NCBI GenBank assembly: GCA_045637425.1 | Contig: JAZTZL010000005.1 | Coordinates: 1 to 45,445 of the forward strand | Source: CAJGBR01 sp045637425 | GTDB lineage: Bacteria > Bacteroidota > Bacteroidia > Bacteroidales > Rikenellaceae | Direction of reading: 5' to 3' | DNA length: 45,445 nucleotides | Part shown: in pieces, positions 1-8,435 of the stretch | How the letters are laid out: each line of letters begins with the position of its first letter | How positions within the stretch are numbered: the stretch's first letter is position 1 | Position numbers and translations under genes: made by a program | Notes under the pieces: model-generated | The model's database searches: none | What the model was told of the DNA's origin: nothing | What the model saw: only the letters and a program-made list of their open reading frames with translations

Positions 1-155
1 ACCATCCAGTCCATTGTTGCACTACCTTCGTGAGTTTCTCCGATTTTGTGTGTTTTACCTGTGTAAAAAAGGATTCGTTCGGAAGTAGTGGTTTTACCGG
101 CATCGATGTGTGCCATAATGCCGATATTACGTGTATATTTCAGATCTCTTGCCAT
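1..155 (-). CDS. fusA: Elongation factor G, N-terminal part (runs off the left edge)
   Basis: EF-G is the translational GTPase that drives ribosomal translocation in the cytoplasm. Only the first ~51 codons are in the window. They read MARDLKYTRNIGIMAHID and then AGKTTTSERI, which is the start plus the P-loop (G1, AHIDAGKTTT) typical of EF-G, followed by the GKTHKIGETHEG stretch that leads to switch I. The ATG is at 153-155 and lies 17 nt after the rpsG stop. With rpsL and rpsG upstream on the same strand this is the standard str operon order. The family is certain. Some Bacteroidota carry a second fusA, but the str location marks this as the primary copy. Confidence 0.96.
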   Translation of the reverse strand, partial: MARDLKYTRNIGIMAHIDAGKTTTSERILFYTGKTHKIGETHEGSATMDWM

Positions 156-172
156 ATAACGTATTCCTTACA

Positions 173-649
173 TTAAAATCTGAAGTGTGCAAATGCTTTG
201 TTTGCATCAGCCATTCTGTGCATTTCTTCCTTACGTTTGAATGCACCACCCTCTTCATTGAAAGCTGCTTGAATTTCAGCTGCAAGTTTTTCTGCCATAG
301 AGTGGCCCGGACGCTTACGAGCAAACAAAATCATATTTTTCATACTCAATGAAACTTTGCGTTCAGGTCTCACTTCTGTCGGAACCTGGAATGTTGCACC
401 ACCAACACGGCGTGATTTAACTTCGACTTGTGGTGTTACATTTTCCAATGCTTTTCTCCAGATATCCAATGGAGCCTTATCTGCATCTTTCATCTTTTCA
501 CCTACGATGTCAATTGCATCATAGAAAATTTCGTAGGCAATACTCTTCTTGCCGTCCAACATCAGATTGTTCACGAATCTGGTTACAGATACATCTCCGT
601 ACTTGGGATCGGGAAGTAGAATTCGCTTTTTAGGCTTCGCTTTTCTCAT
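173..649 (-). CDS. rpsG: 30S ribosomal protein S7
   Basis: S7 binds the 3' major domain of 16S rRNA and starts assembly of the 30S head. The 158-residue product has the usual length. It starts MRKAKPKKR and shows the S7 core: DVSVTRFVNNLMLDGKK near residue 20-36, an ENVTPQVEVKSRRVGGATFQVP type block (residues ~69-90) and a C-terminal KEEMHRMADANKAFAHFRF-like tail. It lies 22 nt downstream of rpsL and upstream of fusA, so it is co-transcribed in the str operon. In other bacteria S7 is the autogenous repressor of this operon; whether that holds here cannot be read from the sequence. Confidence 0.98.
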   Translation of the reverse strand: MRKAKPKKRILLPDPKYGDVSVTRFVNNLMLDGKKSIAYEIFYDAIDIVGEKMKDADKAPLDIWRKALENVTPQVEVKSRRVGGATFQVPTEVRPERKVSLSMKNMILFARKRPGHSMAEKLAAEIQAAFNEEGGAFKRKEEMHRMADANKAFAHFRF

Positions 650-671
650 TTCTTTTCTTTGTTAAGAGTTT

Positions 672-1064
672 TTACTTTTTAGCACCTTTAGCTGCTTTAG
701 GACGTTTTGTTCCGTACTTAGAACGACGTTGGTTACGTCCATCTACGCCGGCTGCGTCGAGCGCACCGCGAACCAAGTGATAACGTACACCCGGAAGGTC
801 TTTAACACGACCACCGCGTACCATCACGATTGAGTGTTCTTGAAGGTTGTGGCCTTCGCCCGGAATGTAGGCATTGACCTCCTTCGAGTTTGTAAGTCTT
901 ACACGGGCAACTTTACGCATTGCCGAGTTAGGCTTCTTAGGCGTTGTAGTGTAAACACGCACACAAACGCCACGGCGCTGAGGACAAGCGTCCAATGCAG
1001 GAGATTTACTTTTTTCTCCTGGAACTTGACGGCCATTGCGCACTAATTGTTGAATAGTAGGCAT
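672..1064 (-). CDS. rpsL: 30S ribosomal protein S12
   Basis: S12 sits at the decoding centre of the 30S subunit and controls accuracy. The 130-residue protein carries the family signatures MPTIQQLVRNGR at the N-terminus, RVYTTTPKKPNSAMRKVARV, and RGGRVKDLPGVRYHLVRG, with a lysine-rich C-terminal tail. The lysine in PKKPNSA and the one in GGRVKDLPG, whose changes give streptomycin resistance in other bacteria, are both lysine, so nothing in the gene points to resistance. It is the first gene of the str operon, preceded by a good Bacteroidota promoter (see 1131-1162). The leader is about 60 nt. Confidence 0.98.
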   Translation of the reverse strand: MPTIQQLVRNGRQVPGEKSKSPALDACPQRRGVCVRVYTTTPKKPNSAMRKVARVRLTNSKEVNAYIPGEGHNLQEHSIVMVRGGRVKDLPGVRYHLVRGALDAAGVDGRNQRRSKYGTKRPKAAKGAKK

Positions 1065-1130
1065 TTTGCTTTGCTTTTGTTAATTAAAATTCAAGTTTTA
1101 GGTAAACACACTTTACACAAAATCGAGGTG

Positions 1131-1162
1131 CAAAGTTATTCATTCTTTCTCAAACCAGCAAA
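1131..1162 (-). promoter_or_regulatory. Promoter of the rpsL-rpsG-fusA operon
   Basis: On the minus strand TAACTTTG (plus 1131-1138) matches the Bacteroidota -7 box TAnnTTTG. TTTG (plus 1159-1162) lies 20 nt upstream and matches the -33 box. Transcription would start near 1126, giving a leader of about 60 nt before the rpsL ATG. Confidence 0.7.
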
Positions 1163-1252
1163 TTTTTTTACAATTTTTATCCATTTTGTGTGTGAGTATA
1201 TATAAGGTATGGGGATTGTGGCTCAGAAAATTGTTATTTATGTCTATTTTTT

Positions 1253-1283
1253 TTTGTTAAAATCAAATGTAAATGTACCTTTG
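1253..1283 (+). promoter_or_regulatory. Promoter of panC
   Basis: TTTG (1253-1256) and TACCTTTG (1276-1283) are separated by 19 nt, an ideal Bacteroidota -33/-7 pair. The box lies inside the open frame that extends panC upstream to 1273. This is the main argument for using the inner ATG at 1315. Confidence 0.75.
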
Positions 1284-1314
1284 CACCACGAATGTAATTA
1301 TAAAATTTCGACAG

Positions 1315-2148
1315 ATGAAAGTTGTGAATCGCGTAGCACAGGTACGTCAAGAACTCGCTCAAGCGGGCGGAATTGTCGGTTTGGTGCCTACTATGGGAGC
1401 TCTGCACGCTGGACACCGCTCGTTGGTGGAGCGCGCTCGCAAGGAGTGTGATACCGTTATTGTGAGCGTTTTTGTCAATCCCACACAATTCAATGACCCA
1501 AAAGATTTGGAGAAATATCCAAGAACTCCGCAAAAAGATATAGAACTGCTCGAAGCGGCAGGTGCCGATATCGTGTTTATGCCTGAAGTGGAAGATATAT
1601 ATCCCGAAGAAGACACTCGTCAATTCGATTTCGGTGCTATTGCCGAGGTAATGGAGGGGGCTGCCCGTCCGGGACACTTCAACGGCGTGGGACAGGTGGT
1701 TTCGAGATTGTTCGAGATTGCGACTCCGCACAAGGCTTATTTCGGAGAAAAGGACTACCAACAACTCGCAATTATCCGCAAACTCGTAAAAATTTGTGGA
1801 TTCGACATCGAAATCGTAGGTTGTCCGATTGTGCGAGAAGAAGACGGTTTGGCTATGAGTTCGCGTAATATGTTACTCAACAAAGAGCAACGTGCGGCTG
1901 CGCCAAAAATCTACGCTACGATGAGAGAGGCTGCTCAGATGGGTCGCCAGAAGAGCATTGCCGAAATCAGACAATATGTAACAGACACTATCAATTCAGA
2001 CCCCGAACTCGAAGTGGAATACTTCACAACGGCTGATGCCGACTCGCTGGAAGATGTCCTTCAATGGAGGGATAACCAGAGAGTGAGAGGATTTGCAGTC
2101 GTTCGTGCGGGAAGTGTCAGACTCATTGACAATATTGAATTGGCATAA
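1315..2148 (+). CDS. panC: Pantothenate synthetase (pantoate--beta-alanine ligase)
   Basis: PanC condenses pantoate with beta-alanine using ATP, giving pantothenate and AMP, the last step of vitamin B5 synthesis. The 277-residue protein matches the family length. It carries the nucleotide-binding PTMGALHAGH motif at residues 25-34, VFVNPTQFNDPKDLEKYPR, the FGEKDYQQL block and the SSRNMLL motif, all of which line the active site. The open frame reaches back to 1273, but the ATG at 1315 gives the canonical N-terminus and lies downstream of the -7 box at 1276. panD follows after 21 nt, so the enzyme supplying beta-alanine is made from the same transcript. Confidence 0.97.
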   Translation: MKVVNRVAQVRQELAQAGGIVGLVPTMGALHAGHRSLVERARKECDTVIVSVFVNPTQFNDPKDLEKYPRTPQKDIELLEAAGADIVFMPEVEDIYPEEDTRQFDFGAIAEVMEGAARPGHFNGVGQVVSRLFEIATPHKAYFGEKDYQQLAIIRKLVKICGFDIEIVGCPIVREEDGLAMSSRNMLLNKEQRAAAPKIYATMREAAQMGRQKSIAEIRQYVTDTINSDPELEVEYFTTADADSLEDVLQWRDNQRVRGFAVVRAGSVRLIDNIELA

Positions 2149-2169
2149 CTACTACTAAACTAAACGCAA

Positions 2170-2523
2170 ATGCAAATTGAGGTTTTAAAATCAAAGATAC
2201 ACCGAGTATCTATTACCGAGGCCAATTTGAATTACGTTGGCAGCATAACCATTGATGAAGAGTTGCTCGAGGCTGCAAATCTCATCGCAGGAGAAAAGGT
2301 ACAAGTCGTGGACATTAACAATGGAGAACGACTCGAAACCTACATCATCAAAGGCGAACGCGGCAGTGGTTGTGTATGTCTGAATGGTGCTGCAGCACGA
2401 AAGGTCGCTGTGGGTGATTTAATCATCATCATCTCCTACGCACTGATGGACTTCGAAGAGGCTAAGAGTTTCAAACCAAGCATCATCTTCCCAGATAGCA
2501 GAACTAATCGTCTGATTAAATAA
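2170..2523 (+). CDS. panD: Aspartate 1-decarboxylase (pyruvoyl-dependent)
   Basis: PanD decarboxylates L-aspartate to beta-alanine, the co-substrate of PanC. The 117-residue proenzyme has the self-processing site YVGS with Gly24-Ser25; cleavage there turns Ser25 into the catalytic pyruvoyl group. Lys9 and Tyr58 (ETYIIKGERGSG region) fit the known substrate-binding layout, and LNGAAARKVAVGDLIIIISY is the conserved core that ends the small barrel. Its stop TAA (2521-2523) shares one base with the ATG of nth, so the two are tightly coupled. Being a bacterial type with cleavage site intact, it should be active; a PanM-type maturation factor is not seen here. Confidence 0.97.
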   Translation: MQIEVLKSKIHRVSITEANLNYVGSITIDEELLEAANLIAGEKVQVVDINNGERLETYIIKGERGSGCVCLNGAAARKVAVGDLIIIISYALMDFEEAKSFKPSIIFPDSRTNRLIK

Positions 2524-3161
2524 TGACTATCAAAGAGAGATACGCTGGCGTAATAGAATGGTTTGAGCAAAATATGGCTCAGGCTGAAACCGAATTAAAT
2601 TATCGTAACGGCTACGAATTGCTCGTGGCCGTTATTCTTTCTGCGCAATGCACCGACAAGCGGGTAAACATCGTAACTCCGGCGCTCTTTGAACGCTACC
2701 CTACTCCGCAAGATATGGCCGAGAGTTCGGTAGAGGAAATTTACTCGTACATCAAGAGCATCTCGTATCCAAACAATAAGGCAAAGAATTTGTGGGCAAT
2801 GGCTCGCAAACTGACCGAGGAGTTCGGCGGAGAGTTGCCCCGAGATTTGGAGCGGCTGCAGGAGCTGCCCGGTGTGGGAAGAAAGACTGCAAATGTAGTG
2901 GGCGCAGTGCTGTTCGATATGAACGTAATGCCAGTAGATACGCACGTGTTCAGAGTATCGGCAAGAATCGGACTGACTCACGATGCCAAGACGCCGCTGC
3001 AGTGTGAGGAGCAACTGACAAAACATTTCCCAAAACCACTGCTGGCAAAGGCGCATCACTGGTTGATTCTGCACGGCAGATACGTCTGTCTGGCAAGGAA
3101 ACCTCACTGCGAAAAGTGCGGAATAGCTAAATTTTGCAAATACTTCGAAAAGGAGATTTAA
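2523..3161 (+). CDS. nth: Endonuclease III (DNA glycosylase/AP lyase)
   Basis: Endonuclease III removes oxidised pyrimidines and nicks the AP site in base-excision repair. The 212-residue product has the HhH-GPD fold with LPGVGRKTANVV (residues ~115-126), catalytic Lys121 and Asp139 (MPVDTHVFR). The C-terminus carries the four-cysteine [4Fe-4S] loop C-x6-C-x2-C-x5-C (CLARKPHCEKCGIAKFC). Length and all catalytic residues are normal. Its ATG overlaps the panD stop by one base, an unusual partner for a repair gene but one that implies expression from the panC promoter. Confidence 0.97.
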   Translation: MTIKERYAGVIEWFEQNMAQAETELNYRNGYELLVAVILSAQCTDKRVNIVTPALFERYPTPQDMAESSVEEIYSYIKSISYPNNKAKNLWAMARKLTEEFGGELPRDLERLQELPGVGRKTANVVGAVLFDMNVMPVDTHVFRVSARIGLTHDAKTPLQCEEQLTKHFPKPLLAKAHHWLILHGRYVCLARKPHCEKCGIAKFCKYFEKEI

Positions 3162-3197
3162 TATTCGTCCCATCGGAATTGCCATCAGAAAAATTTT

Positions 3198-4232
3198 ATG
3201 TATTTCTATTCACGTTGTACCAGTTACATAGCGATTATAATACTCTCGCTTTTTTGTCTGAGTTCGTTTGCTCAGTACAGAGCAGATGAATTGGGCGGCG
3301 GATTTATGTGCAAAACCATCAATATGCCAGATGATTACGAAGGCAAGGTCATTTGCACACTCATCAAACGGGAGACTGCACAAAAGAGTAGTAAGGCTGT
3401 ACTCTATGTTCACGGTTTTAACGACTACTTTTTCCAGACCGAAATAGCATTTCGTTTTGAAGAGAAGGGATACAACTTCTACGCAGTCGATTTGCGAAAA
3501 TATGGTCGATCGCTACTACCCCATCAAAAACGCTGCAACACGAGAGCCATAGAGGAGTATTTCGCAGACCTGGACAGTACGATCAATATCATTAAAAGCG
3601 AAGGTAACGACACAATTATTCTCATAGGACACTCAACAGGCGGATTGACAACCTCGCTATATTGTCATTCAAAAGGCAACAAATGTCCCGTAGATGCACT
3701 CATCTTAAATAGTCCGTTTTTCAAATTCAATAAGAGCGATTTTCTGAACAACTACATTATCCCGTTCATAGCCGCCGCTGCTCCGATATTGCCCACTATT
3801 AACATCAAACAAAACTCAACGACAGCCTACGCCGAGAGTTTGCTCAAAGAGTACAAAGGCGAGTGGTCGTTCGACACCAATAAGAAGTTGATGCTATCAC
3901 CAGATGTCACTACGGACTGGATTGCAGCCGTTTATAATGCACAAAAAAGAGTCTGGCAAGGATTAGATATTCGGATTCCCGTATTGGCGATGTGCTCGGA
4001 TAACAGCATCAAAGGCCACAAATGGAGCCCTGAGTTTATGCGCGGAGATGCTGTGCTGAATGTTGCCGAAAATGAAAAATTTTTCCAATCACTTGGCAGT
4101 AATGTACAAAGTATAAAAATCGCAGGCGGAATGCACGAACTATTTTGTTCTCAACCAGAGGTCAGAGAAAACGTGTACAAACACGTATTTTATTGGTTGC
4201 AAGAAAATGTTCTTGTTCACCATAGCAATTGA
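3198..4232 (+). CDS. Secreted alpha/beta hydrolase (serine aminopeptidase/lysophospholipase-like)
   Basis: The 344-residue protein starts with a hydrophobic segment (residues ~8-25) ending SSFAQ, read as a cleavable signal peptide, so it probably acts in the periplasm or at the cell surface. It has the alpha/beta-hydrolase layout: oxyanion HGF (residues 72-74), nucleophile elbow GHSTGG with Ser146, an acidic residue in the VLAMCSDNS block and a late histidine in GGMHELF. This resembles the S33/Hydrolase_4 group that includes monoacylglycerol lipases. The substrate cannot be told; a lipid or small ester is plausible. It follows nth by 36 nt without a clear promoter, so it may be read through from panC. 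Confidence 0.78.
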   Translation: MYFYSRCTSYIAIIILSLFCLSSFAQYRADELGGGFMCKTINMPDDYEGKVICTLIKRETAQKSSKAVLYVHGFNDYFFQTEIAFRFEEKGYNFYAVDLRKYGRSLLPHQKRCNTRAIEEYFADLDSTINIIKSEGNDTIILIGHSTGGLTTSLYCHSKGNKCPVDALILNSPFFKFNKSDFLNNYIIPFIAAAAPILPTINIKQNSTTAYAESLLKEYKGEWSFDTNKKLMLSPDVTTDWIAAVYNAQKRVWQGLDIRIPVLAMCSDNSIKGHKWSPEFMRGDAVLNVAENEKFFQSLGSNVQSIKIAGGMHELFCSQPEVRENVYKHVFYWLQENVLVHHSN

Positions 4233-4274
4233 GATTACGTCTTTCAGGTAAATACTTTTTTCGTAGCACCTTAA

Positions 4275-4306
4275 ATTGTATCCTATTTATAAAACTTTTA
4301 TCTTTG
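4275..4306 (+). promoter_or_regulatory. Promoter of mnmA, very close to the start codon
   Basis: TATCTTTG at 4299-4306 is a full match to the -7 box and ATTG at 4275-4278 lies 20 nt upstream. The mnmA ATG begins at 4312, five bases after the box ends, where transcription itself is expected to start. The mRNA would have almost no leader. Confidence 0.65.
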
Positions 4307-4311
4307 TGGCT

Positions 4312-5364
4312 ATGGAACCGAATAAAAGAGTTTTACTGGGAATGAGTGGAGGAACTGACAGCTCCGTAGCTGCATTACTTCTGCAAGAGGCCGGATACGA
4401 AGTCACAGGTGTAACCTTCCGTTTTTACGAAAAAGACGACTGTACTGAATATTTGGACGATGCCCGTGATTTATGTCTGCGATTAGGCATTCCACATATC
4501 GTATCCGACCAAAGAGAGATCTTTCAATCGACCATCATCGACTATTTTATCAGTGAATATATGAATGGCCATACTCCGGTTCCGTGTACACTTTGCAACA
4601 ACTACCTGAAATGGCCCCTGCTCCGCCAATTGGCCGATGAGATGAATATTTATCACCTGGCGACAGGACACTACGTTCAGAAACAATACATCGATGGACA
4701 TTGGCACATCACGAACGGAGCCGATAATGATAAAAATCAATCCTTCTTTTTATGGGGATTACCACAAGATATCCTCGAGCGAATGCTTTTACCAATAGGC
4801 GGACTGACCAAAGTCCGTGTCCGCGAGATCGCCAAAGAGCGTGGATTTATGAAAGCCGCTAGAAAAAAAGATAGTATCGGGGTTTGTTTTTGTCCGATGG
4901 ATTATCGAACGTTCCTACGCAATAATGTACCAACCGGAACTATCCAGAAAGGCAAGTTCGTCGATGAAAAGGGAGATTTTATAGCCTGGCACGAAGGTTA
5001 TCCATTCTATACGATTGGACAAAGAAGAGGGTTAGGCATCAACCTAAATCAAGCACTCTTCGTAAAGGAGATTACGCCCTCGGAGAATAAAGTAGTGCTC
5101 GGAGATTTGAAATCGCTGGAACGTACAGAGATGCGTCTGAAGAATTGGAATATAGTCAATCCATCACTTCTTCTCGGGAAAGATGATGTTGTAGTAAAAA
5201 TTCGCTACCGCAAGCAAGAGAATCGTTGTACCGTAACACGATTACCAGACGACACACTACACGTACGTCTCCACGAACCACTTACTGCCATAGCAGCCGG
5301 TCAAGCAGCAGCATTCTATCGAAATAACGTTGTTCTAGGCGGAGGAATTATTATGGACGAATAG
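4312..5364 (+). CDS. mnmA: tRNA-specific 2-thiouridylase
   Basis: MnmA adenylates and thiolates U34 of tRNAs for Lys, Glu and Gln, making 2-thiouridine at the wobble position. The 350-residue protein has the PP-loop SGGTDSS (residues 12-18) and the catalytic cysteines: Cys95 in PCTLCN for the nucleophile and Cys192 in SIGVCFC for the persulfide. The HYVQ, KNQSFFLW and YTIGQRRGLGI blocks are diagnostic. The frame stays open to 4276, but the ATG at 4312 gives the family N-terminus and follows the -7 box at 4299-4306. Bacteroidota often have more than one mnmA paralogue; which of them this is cannot be decided here. Confidence 0.95.
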   Translation: MEPNKRVLLGMSGGTDSSVAALLLQEAGYEVTGVTFRFYEKDDCTEYLDDARDLCLRLGIPHIVSDQREIFQSTIIDYFISEYMNGHTPVPCTLCNNYLKWPLLRQLADEMNIYHLATGHYVQKQYIDGHWHITNGADNDKNQSFFLWGLPQDILERMLLPIGGLTKVRVREIAKERGFMKAARKKDSIGVCFCPMDYRTFLRNNVPTGTIQKGKFVDEKGDFIAWHEGYPFYTIGQRRGLGINLNQALFVKEITPSENKVVLGDLKSLERTEMRLKNWNIVNPSLLLGKDDVVVKIRYRKQENRCTVTRLPDDTLHVRLHEPLTAIAAGQAAAFYRNNVVLGGGIIMDE

Positions 5365-5601
5365 TAAGAAACTGACAACTTATCACCGAAAATGATTCTT
5401 GACTCGCGACCTTCCCCAAAAACGCCACATTATTTATCAATAATTTGCTAAACAAATAACATCAAAACACTTCAAACAATATGCTCCAAGAATAGAGTCT
5501 CTTTCATATAGTTAAAAATGACCAGTAGATTTTATCCTATCAATAGATTTGTAATTTATAATGCCTCAATGCACCATTTAATGTAAAAATAGCACAAATT
5601 A
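5365..5601 (+). other. Convergent intergenic gap without visible genes
   Basis: This 237-nt AT-rich gap lies between the ends of mnmA (+) and the aminotransferase gene (-). I found only stop-ridden frames of about 20 codons and no convincing terminator hairpin. It looks like plain spacer. Confidence 0.5.
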
Positions 5602-6777
5602 TCACTCTATATTTCCTCGAATTTGGTCGATGATGAACTCTGCATCTTGGGTTGAAACTCTTGGACCACTGGGTAAACATAATCCACGTCTGAAAAGCGA
5701 TTCACTGACACCATTGACATAACTTGGACACGATGCAAAAACGGGCTGCAAGTGTAGTGGTTTCCACAACGGGCGACTCTCAATCCCTACTCTATCCAAC
5801 GCTACTCTCAGCGCTTCAACATTCGCAGATGGCTCACCCGATTCCGATTGTCCTTTGATATGCAAATCTTCAGAAAGTTCTATGCAGCTAAGCCAATAGT
5901 TGCTAGCAAAATTCTCCGATGGAGACTCGTGCAACTTAATGCTCTTAATATCTGAGAGCAACTCTCGATACAATTCAAAAATGTGACGATGATGCTCTAT
6001 GTGCGACTGCAGTACAAACATCTGACCTCGCCCGATGCCTGCACTAACGTTGGACATTCGATAGTTATATCCGATGTGTTCGTGATGGTAATAAGGTCGG
6101 GGCTCGCGAGCTTGCGTAGAATAGTATATTATTTCCGATTTTACTTGCTCTGTGGCACAAATCAGCGCTCCGCCTCCGCCCGTGGTAATCATCTTATTCC
6201 CATTGAACGATAAAATTCCATAATCGCCAAGTGTTCCACATAATTGTCCATCTATGCAACTACCCAATGCTTCGGCCGCATCTTCAATAAGCGTAATGCC
6301 ATATTTGTTGGCAATTACTACGATTTCGGCCATCTTTGCGGGCATTCCGTAGAGATGAACCACGATTATTGCTTTGGGCACTCGTCCTGTTTTTGCAATT
6401 CTATCTTTGATTGCCTCCTCGAGCAATTGTGGCGAGATGTTCCAAGTATCAGGTTCCGAATCGACAAAAACAGGTACTGCACCAAGATATGTAATCGGAT
6501 TGGCAGATGCACAGAAGGTAAAACTCTGACACAACACCTCATCTCCCGCAACAACGCCACAATGGACCAGAGCCAGATGAATAGCAGCTGTTCCCGAGTT
6601 CAATACCACTACACGATGACCGTCACCGAAGTATTGCTCCAAGTCGGACTCGAATCCATCTACATTCGGCCCCAGTGGAGCTACCCAATCCGAATCGAAT
6701 GCCTCATTGACAAACTCTTTTTCTCTGCCACTCAAGTGTGCCAGACATAGGTGAATTCTGCCCATAGGATTAGTCAT
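5602..6777 (-). CDS. PLP-dependent sugar aminotransferase (DegT/DnrJ/EryC1/StrS family)
   Basis: This family transfers an amino group from glutamate to a keto sugar nucleotide, using pyridoxal phosphate. The 391-residue protein shows the expected landmarks: the NSGTAAIHLAL phosphate-binding stretch (residues ~60-70), IEDAAEALG with Asp166, and SFNGNKMITTGGGG with Lys195 as the Schiff-base lysine. The ATG lies 7 nt after the stop of the upstream dehydratase gene, so the pair is one transcript. A 4,6-dehydratase followed by such an aminotransferase matches the first two steps of bacillosamine-type (UDP-4-amino-4,6-dideoxy) sugar synthesis, like PglF and PglE. No N-acetyltransferase or transferase for this sugar is next door, so the final product is uncertain. 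Confidence 0.88.
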   Translation of the reverse strand: MTNPMGRIHLCLAHLSGREKEFVNEAFDSDWVAPLGPNVDGFESDLEQYFGDGHRVVVLNSGTAAIHLALVHCGVVAGDEVLCQSFTFCASANPITYLGAVPVFVDSEPDTWNISPQLLEEAIKDRIAKTGRVPKAIIVVHLYGMPAKMAEIVVIANKYGITLIEDAAEALGSCIDGQLCGTLGDYGILSFNGNKMITTGGGGALICATEQVKSEIIYYSTQAREPRPYYHHEHIGYNYRMSNVSAGIGRGQMFVLQSHIEHHRHIFELYRELLSDIKSIKLHESPSENFASNYWLSCIELSEDLHIKGQSESGEPSANVEALRVALDRVGIESRPLWKPLHLQPVFASCPSYVNGVSESLFRRGLCLPSGPRVSTQDAEFIIDQIRGNIE

Positions 6778-6784
6778 ATTTCAC

Positions 6785-8323
6785 TTACTTTGATTCCGCG
6801 CTACGATACTCGGGCACTATCTGTTTCATCATAACGATAGTTTCTTCATTTTCAGAGAGAAATGCCAAGCGAATCAATTTGCGAATCTTGGCTGACATAT
6901 CTCCATAATCACACTCGCGCACCTTTGCAATCAGTATCTTTTCGTGACTTGTAGGGATTGTACTCTCCTTATCCGACAGCAACTCTTCGTATAGTTTTTC
7001 GCCAGGACGCAGTCCGATATACGAAATCTTCACATCTTGATTCGGCACCAAACCAGACAACTCAATCATCTTATTTGCGAGCTCTACAATCTTTACCGGC
7101 TTGCCCATATCGAATACAAATATTTCATTACCTTCACCCATTGACGCAGCCTTCATAACGAGTTTGCAAGCCTCGGGGATAGTCATAAAATATCGAGTAA
7201 TATCCGGGTGTGTAACCGTGATAGGCCCACCCTTTGCAATCTGCTCCTGAAACAGCGGAACAACCGAACCATTTGAACCTAAGACATTCCCGAATCGAGT
7301 CGTAATAAATTTTGTATTACCAATTACAACACCGCGTTCAATTGCCACGCCCAACGACTGAACATAGATTTCAGCAATTCGTTTCGATGCGCCCATAACA
7401 TTTGTCGGATTAACTGCCTTGTCGCTGGAAATCATCACCATCTTTTCGGCTCCGTATTCCAGACACAAATCGGCCACATTCTTGCTACCCAGTACATTCA
7501 GCAACACTGCCTCGCTAGGGTTATTCTCCATCAACGGAACGTGCTTGTAGGCTGCAGCGTGAAATACCCAATCGGGTCGGTAGTTTTTGAAAATGCTACG
7601 CAGTCTGACTTTCATTCTCACATCGGCAATTATCGGAATGAACTCCACATCGGCACACGATTCAACTAGTTCCATTTTAAGCCGATGAATCGGAGTCTCG
7701 GCCGAATCGCACATAATCAACCGTTTGATACCCAATGATATTAACTGACGACAAAGTTCTGCTCCTATCGACCCTGCGGCACCCGTTACCAGTACGTTTT
7801 TGCCACGAAAACTTTCGCTAACCTCACTCTTATCTATTTCTATTAGTTTTCGGTCGAGCAGATCTTCAATTTTCAACTCGCGCACTTCTTGCCGACACGC
7901 CTCCCCTTTTGAGCGCCAGCACACCATTCGCAACAAAACTAATACGAAAAAAGATAGCAACATATCCACCAGCGCGAAAATAAACATCTGTGATGAGCTC
8001 ATCAACTTCACTCGGACAATCATCGAAAATACAAACAGAAACAGCACAACAAACCCAACCTTAAAAATAGAGAACTCCAACAATTTTCTGCCGACTCTAA
8101 AATTAAATTCTCTTGCCGAATCCTTGTACAATTTTGCCCCGCGTCCCCATATCACACTCATAATTAATGATATACAAATTATAAGTTGAGGCAATTTACT
8201 AACAATATGGAAAAACGAGTAGTAATTCGAAATCACGAGCGCCACATAAGTAGACGCTACTGCGACCAACACATCTATCATAAAAATCGCACGAATGGAC
8301 AAACGCGATTGCAGTATATTCAT
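6785..8323 (-). CDS. Membrane-bound nucleotide-sugar 4,6-dehydratase (PglF/WbpM/CapD-like)
   Basis: Full-length members convert UDP-GlcNAc to the 4-keto-6-deoxy sugar for glycan or capsule building. Four hydrophobic segments lie between residues ~12 and 135, followed by a CoA-binding-like linker and a Rossmann domain with GAAGSIGAEL (residues 181-190). Instead of the SDR YxxxK, it has Met310-x3-Lys314 in NPTNVMGASKR; this substitution is normal for the WbpM/FlaA1 group and is not a defect. The C-terminal RPGEKLYEELL motif is also typical. The frame can begin at a TTG (8329), but the ATG at 8323 is preferred. A -7 box at 8350-8357 serves it. It is coupled to the aminotransferase gene downstream. 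Confidence 0.9.
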   Translation of the reverse strand: MNILQSRLSIRAIFMIDVLVAVASTYVALVISNYYSFFHIVSKLPQLIICISLIMSVIWGRGAKLYKDSAREFNFRVGRKLLEFSIFKVGFVVLFLFVFSMIVRVKLMSSSQMFIFALVDMLLSFFVLVLLRMVCWRSKGEACRQEVRELKIEDLLDRKLIEIDKSEVSESFRGKNVLVTGAAGSIGAELCRQLISLGIKRLIMCDSAETPIHRLKMELVESCADVEFIPIIADVRMKVRLRSIFKNYRPDWVFHAAAYKHVPLMENNPSEAVLLNVLGSKNVADLCLEYGAEKMVMISSDKAVNPTNVMGASKRIAEIYVQSLGVAIERGVVIGNTKFITTRFGNVLGSNGSVVPLFQEQIAKGGPITVTHPDITRYFMTIPEACKLVMKAASMGEGNEIFVFDMGKPVKIVELANKMIELSGLVPNQDVKISYIGLRPGEKLYEELLSDKESTIPTSHEKILIAKVRECDYGDMSAKIRKLIRLAFLSENEETIVMMKQIVPEYRSAESK

Positions 8324-8349
8324 AATCAAATTCTAACAAGTGATATTGA

Positions 8350-8357
8350 CAAAGGTA
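8350..8357 (-). promoter_or_regulatory. -7 box of the dehydratase/aminotransferase operon
   Basis: TACCTTTG on the minus strand, about 26 nt before the ATG at 8323. It faces away from the small + gene promoter at 8412, so the 112-nt gap serves two divergent units. Confidence 0.6.
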
Positions 8358-8411
8358 GTAAAAATTCAGATATTATCACATTTAGATGATTTTGAATTTC
8401 AAAAAATTTGC

Positions 8412-8419
8412 TACCTTTG
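8412..8419 (+). promoter_or_regulatory. -7 box of the small membrane peptide gene
   Basis: TACCTTTG, a full match, 16 nt before the ATG at 8436. It supports the tiny gene downstream as a real transcription unit. Confidence 0.65.
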
Positions 8420-8435
8420 TGAAAAATAATTTGCT

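Noticed and set aside
1234..1764. A 176-codon minus-strand frame opposite panC
   Set aside because: Shadow of panC; no family features, and it crosses the panC promoter.
6244..6750. A 168-codon plus-strand frame opposite the aminotransferase gene
   Set aside because: Shadow frame rich in Cys and His without domain likeness; the minus-strand gene has all PLP-enzyme motifs.
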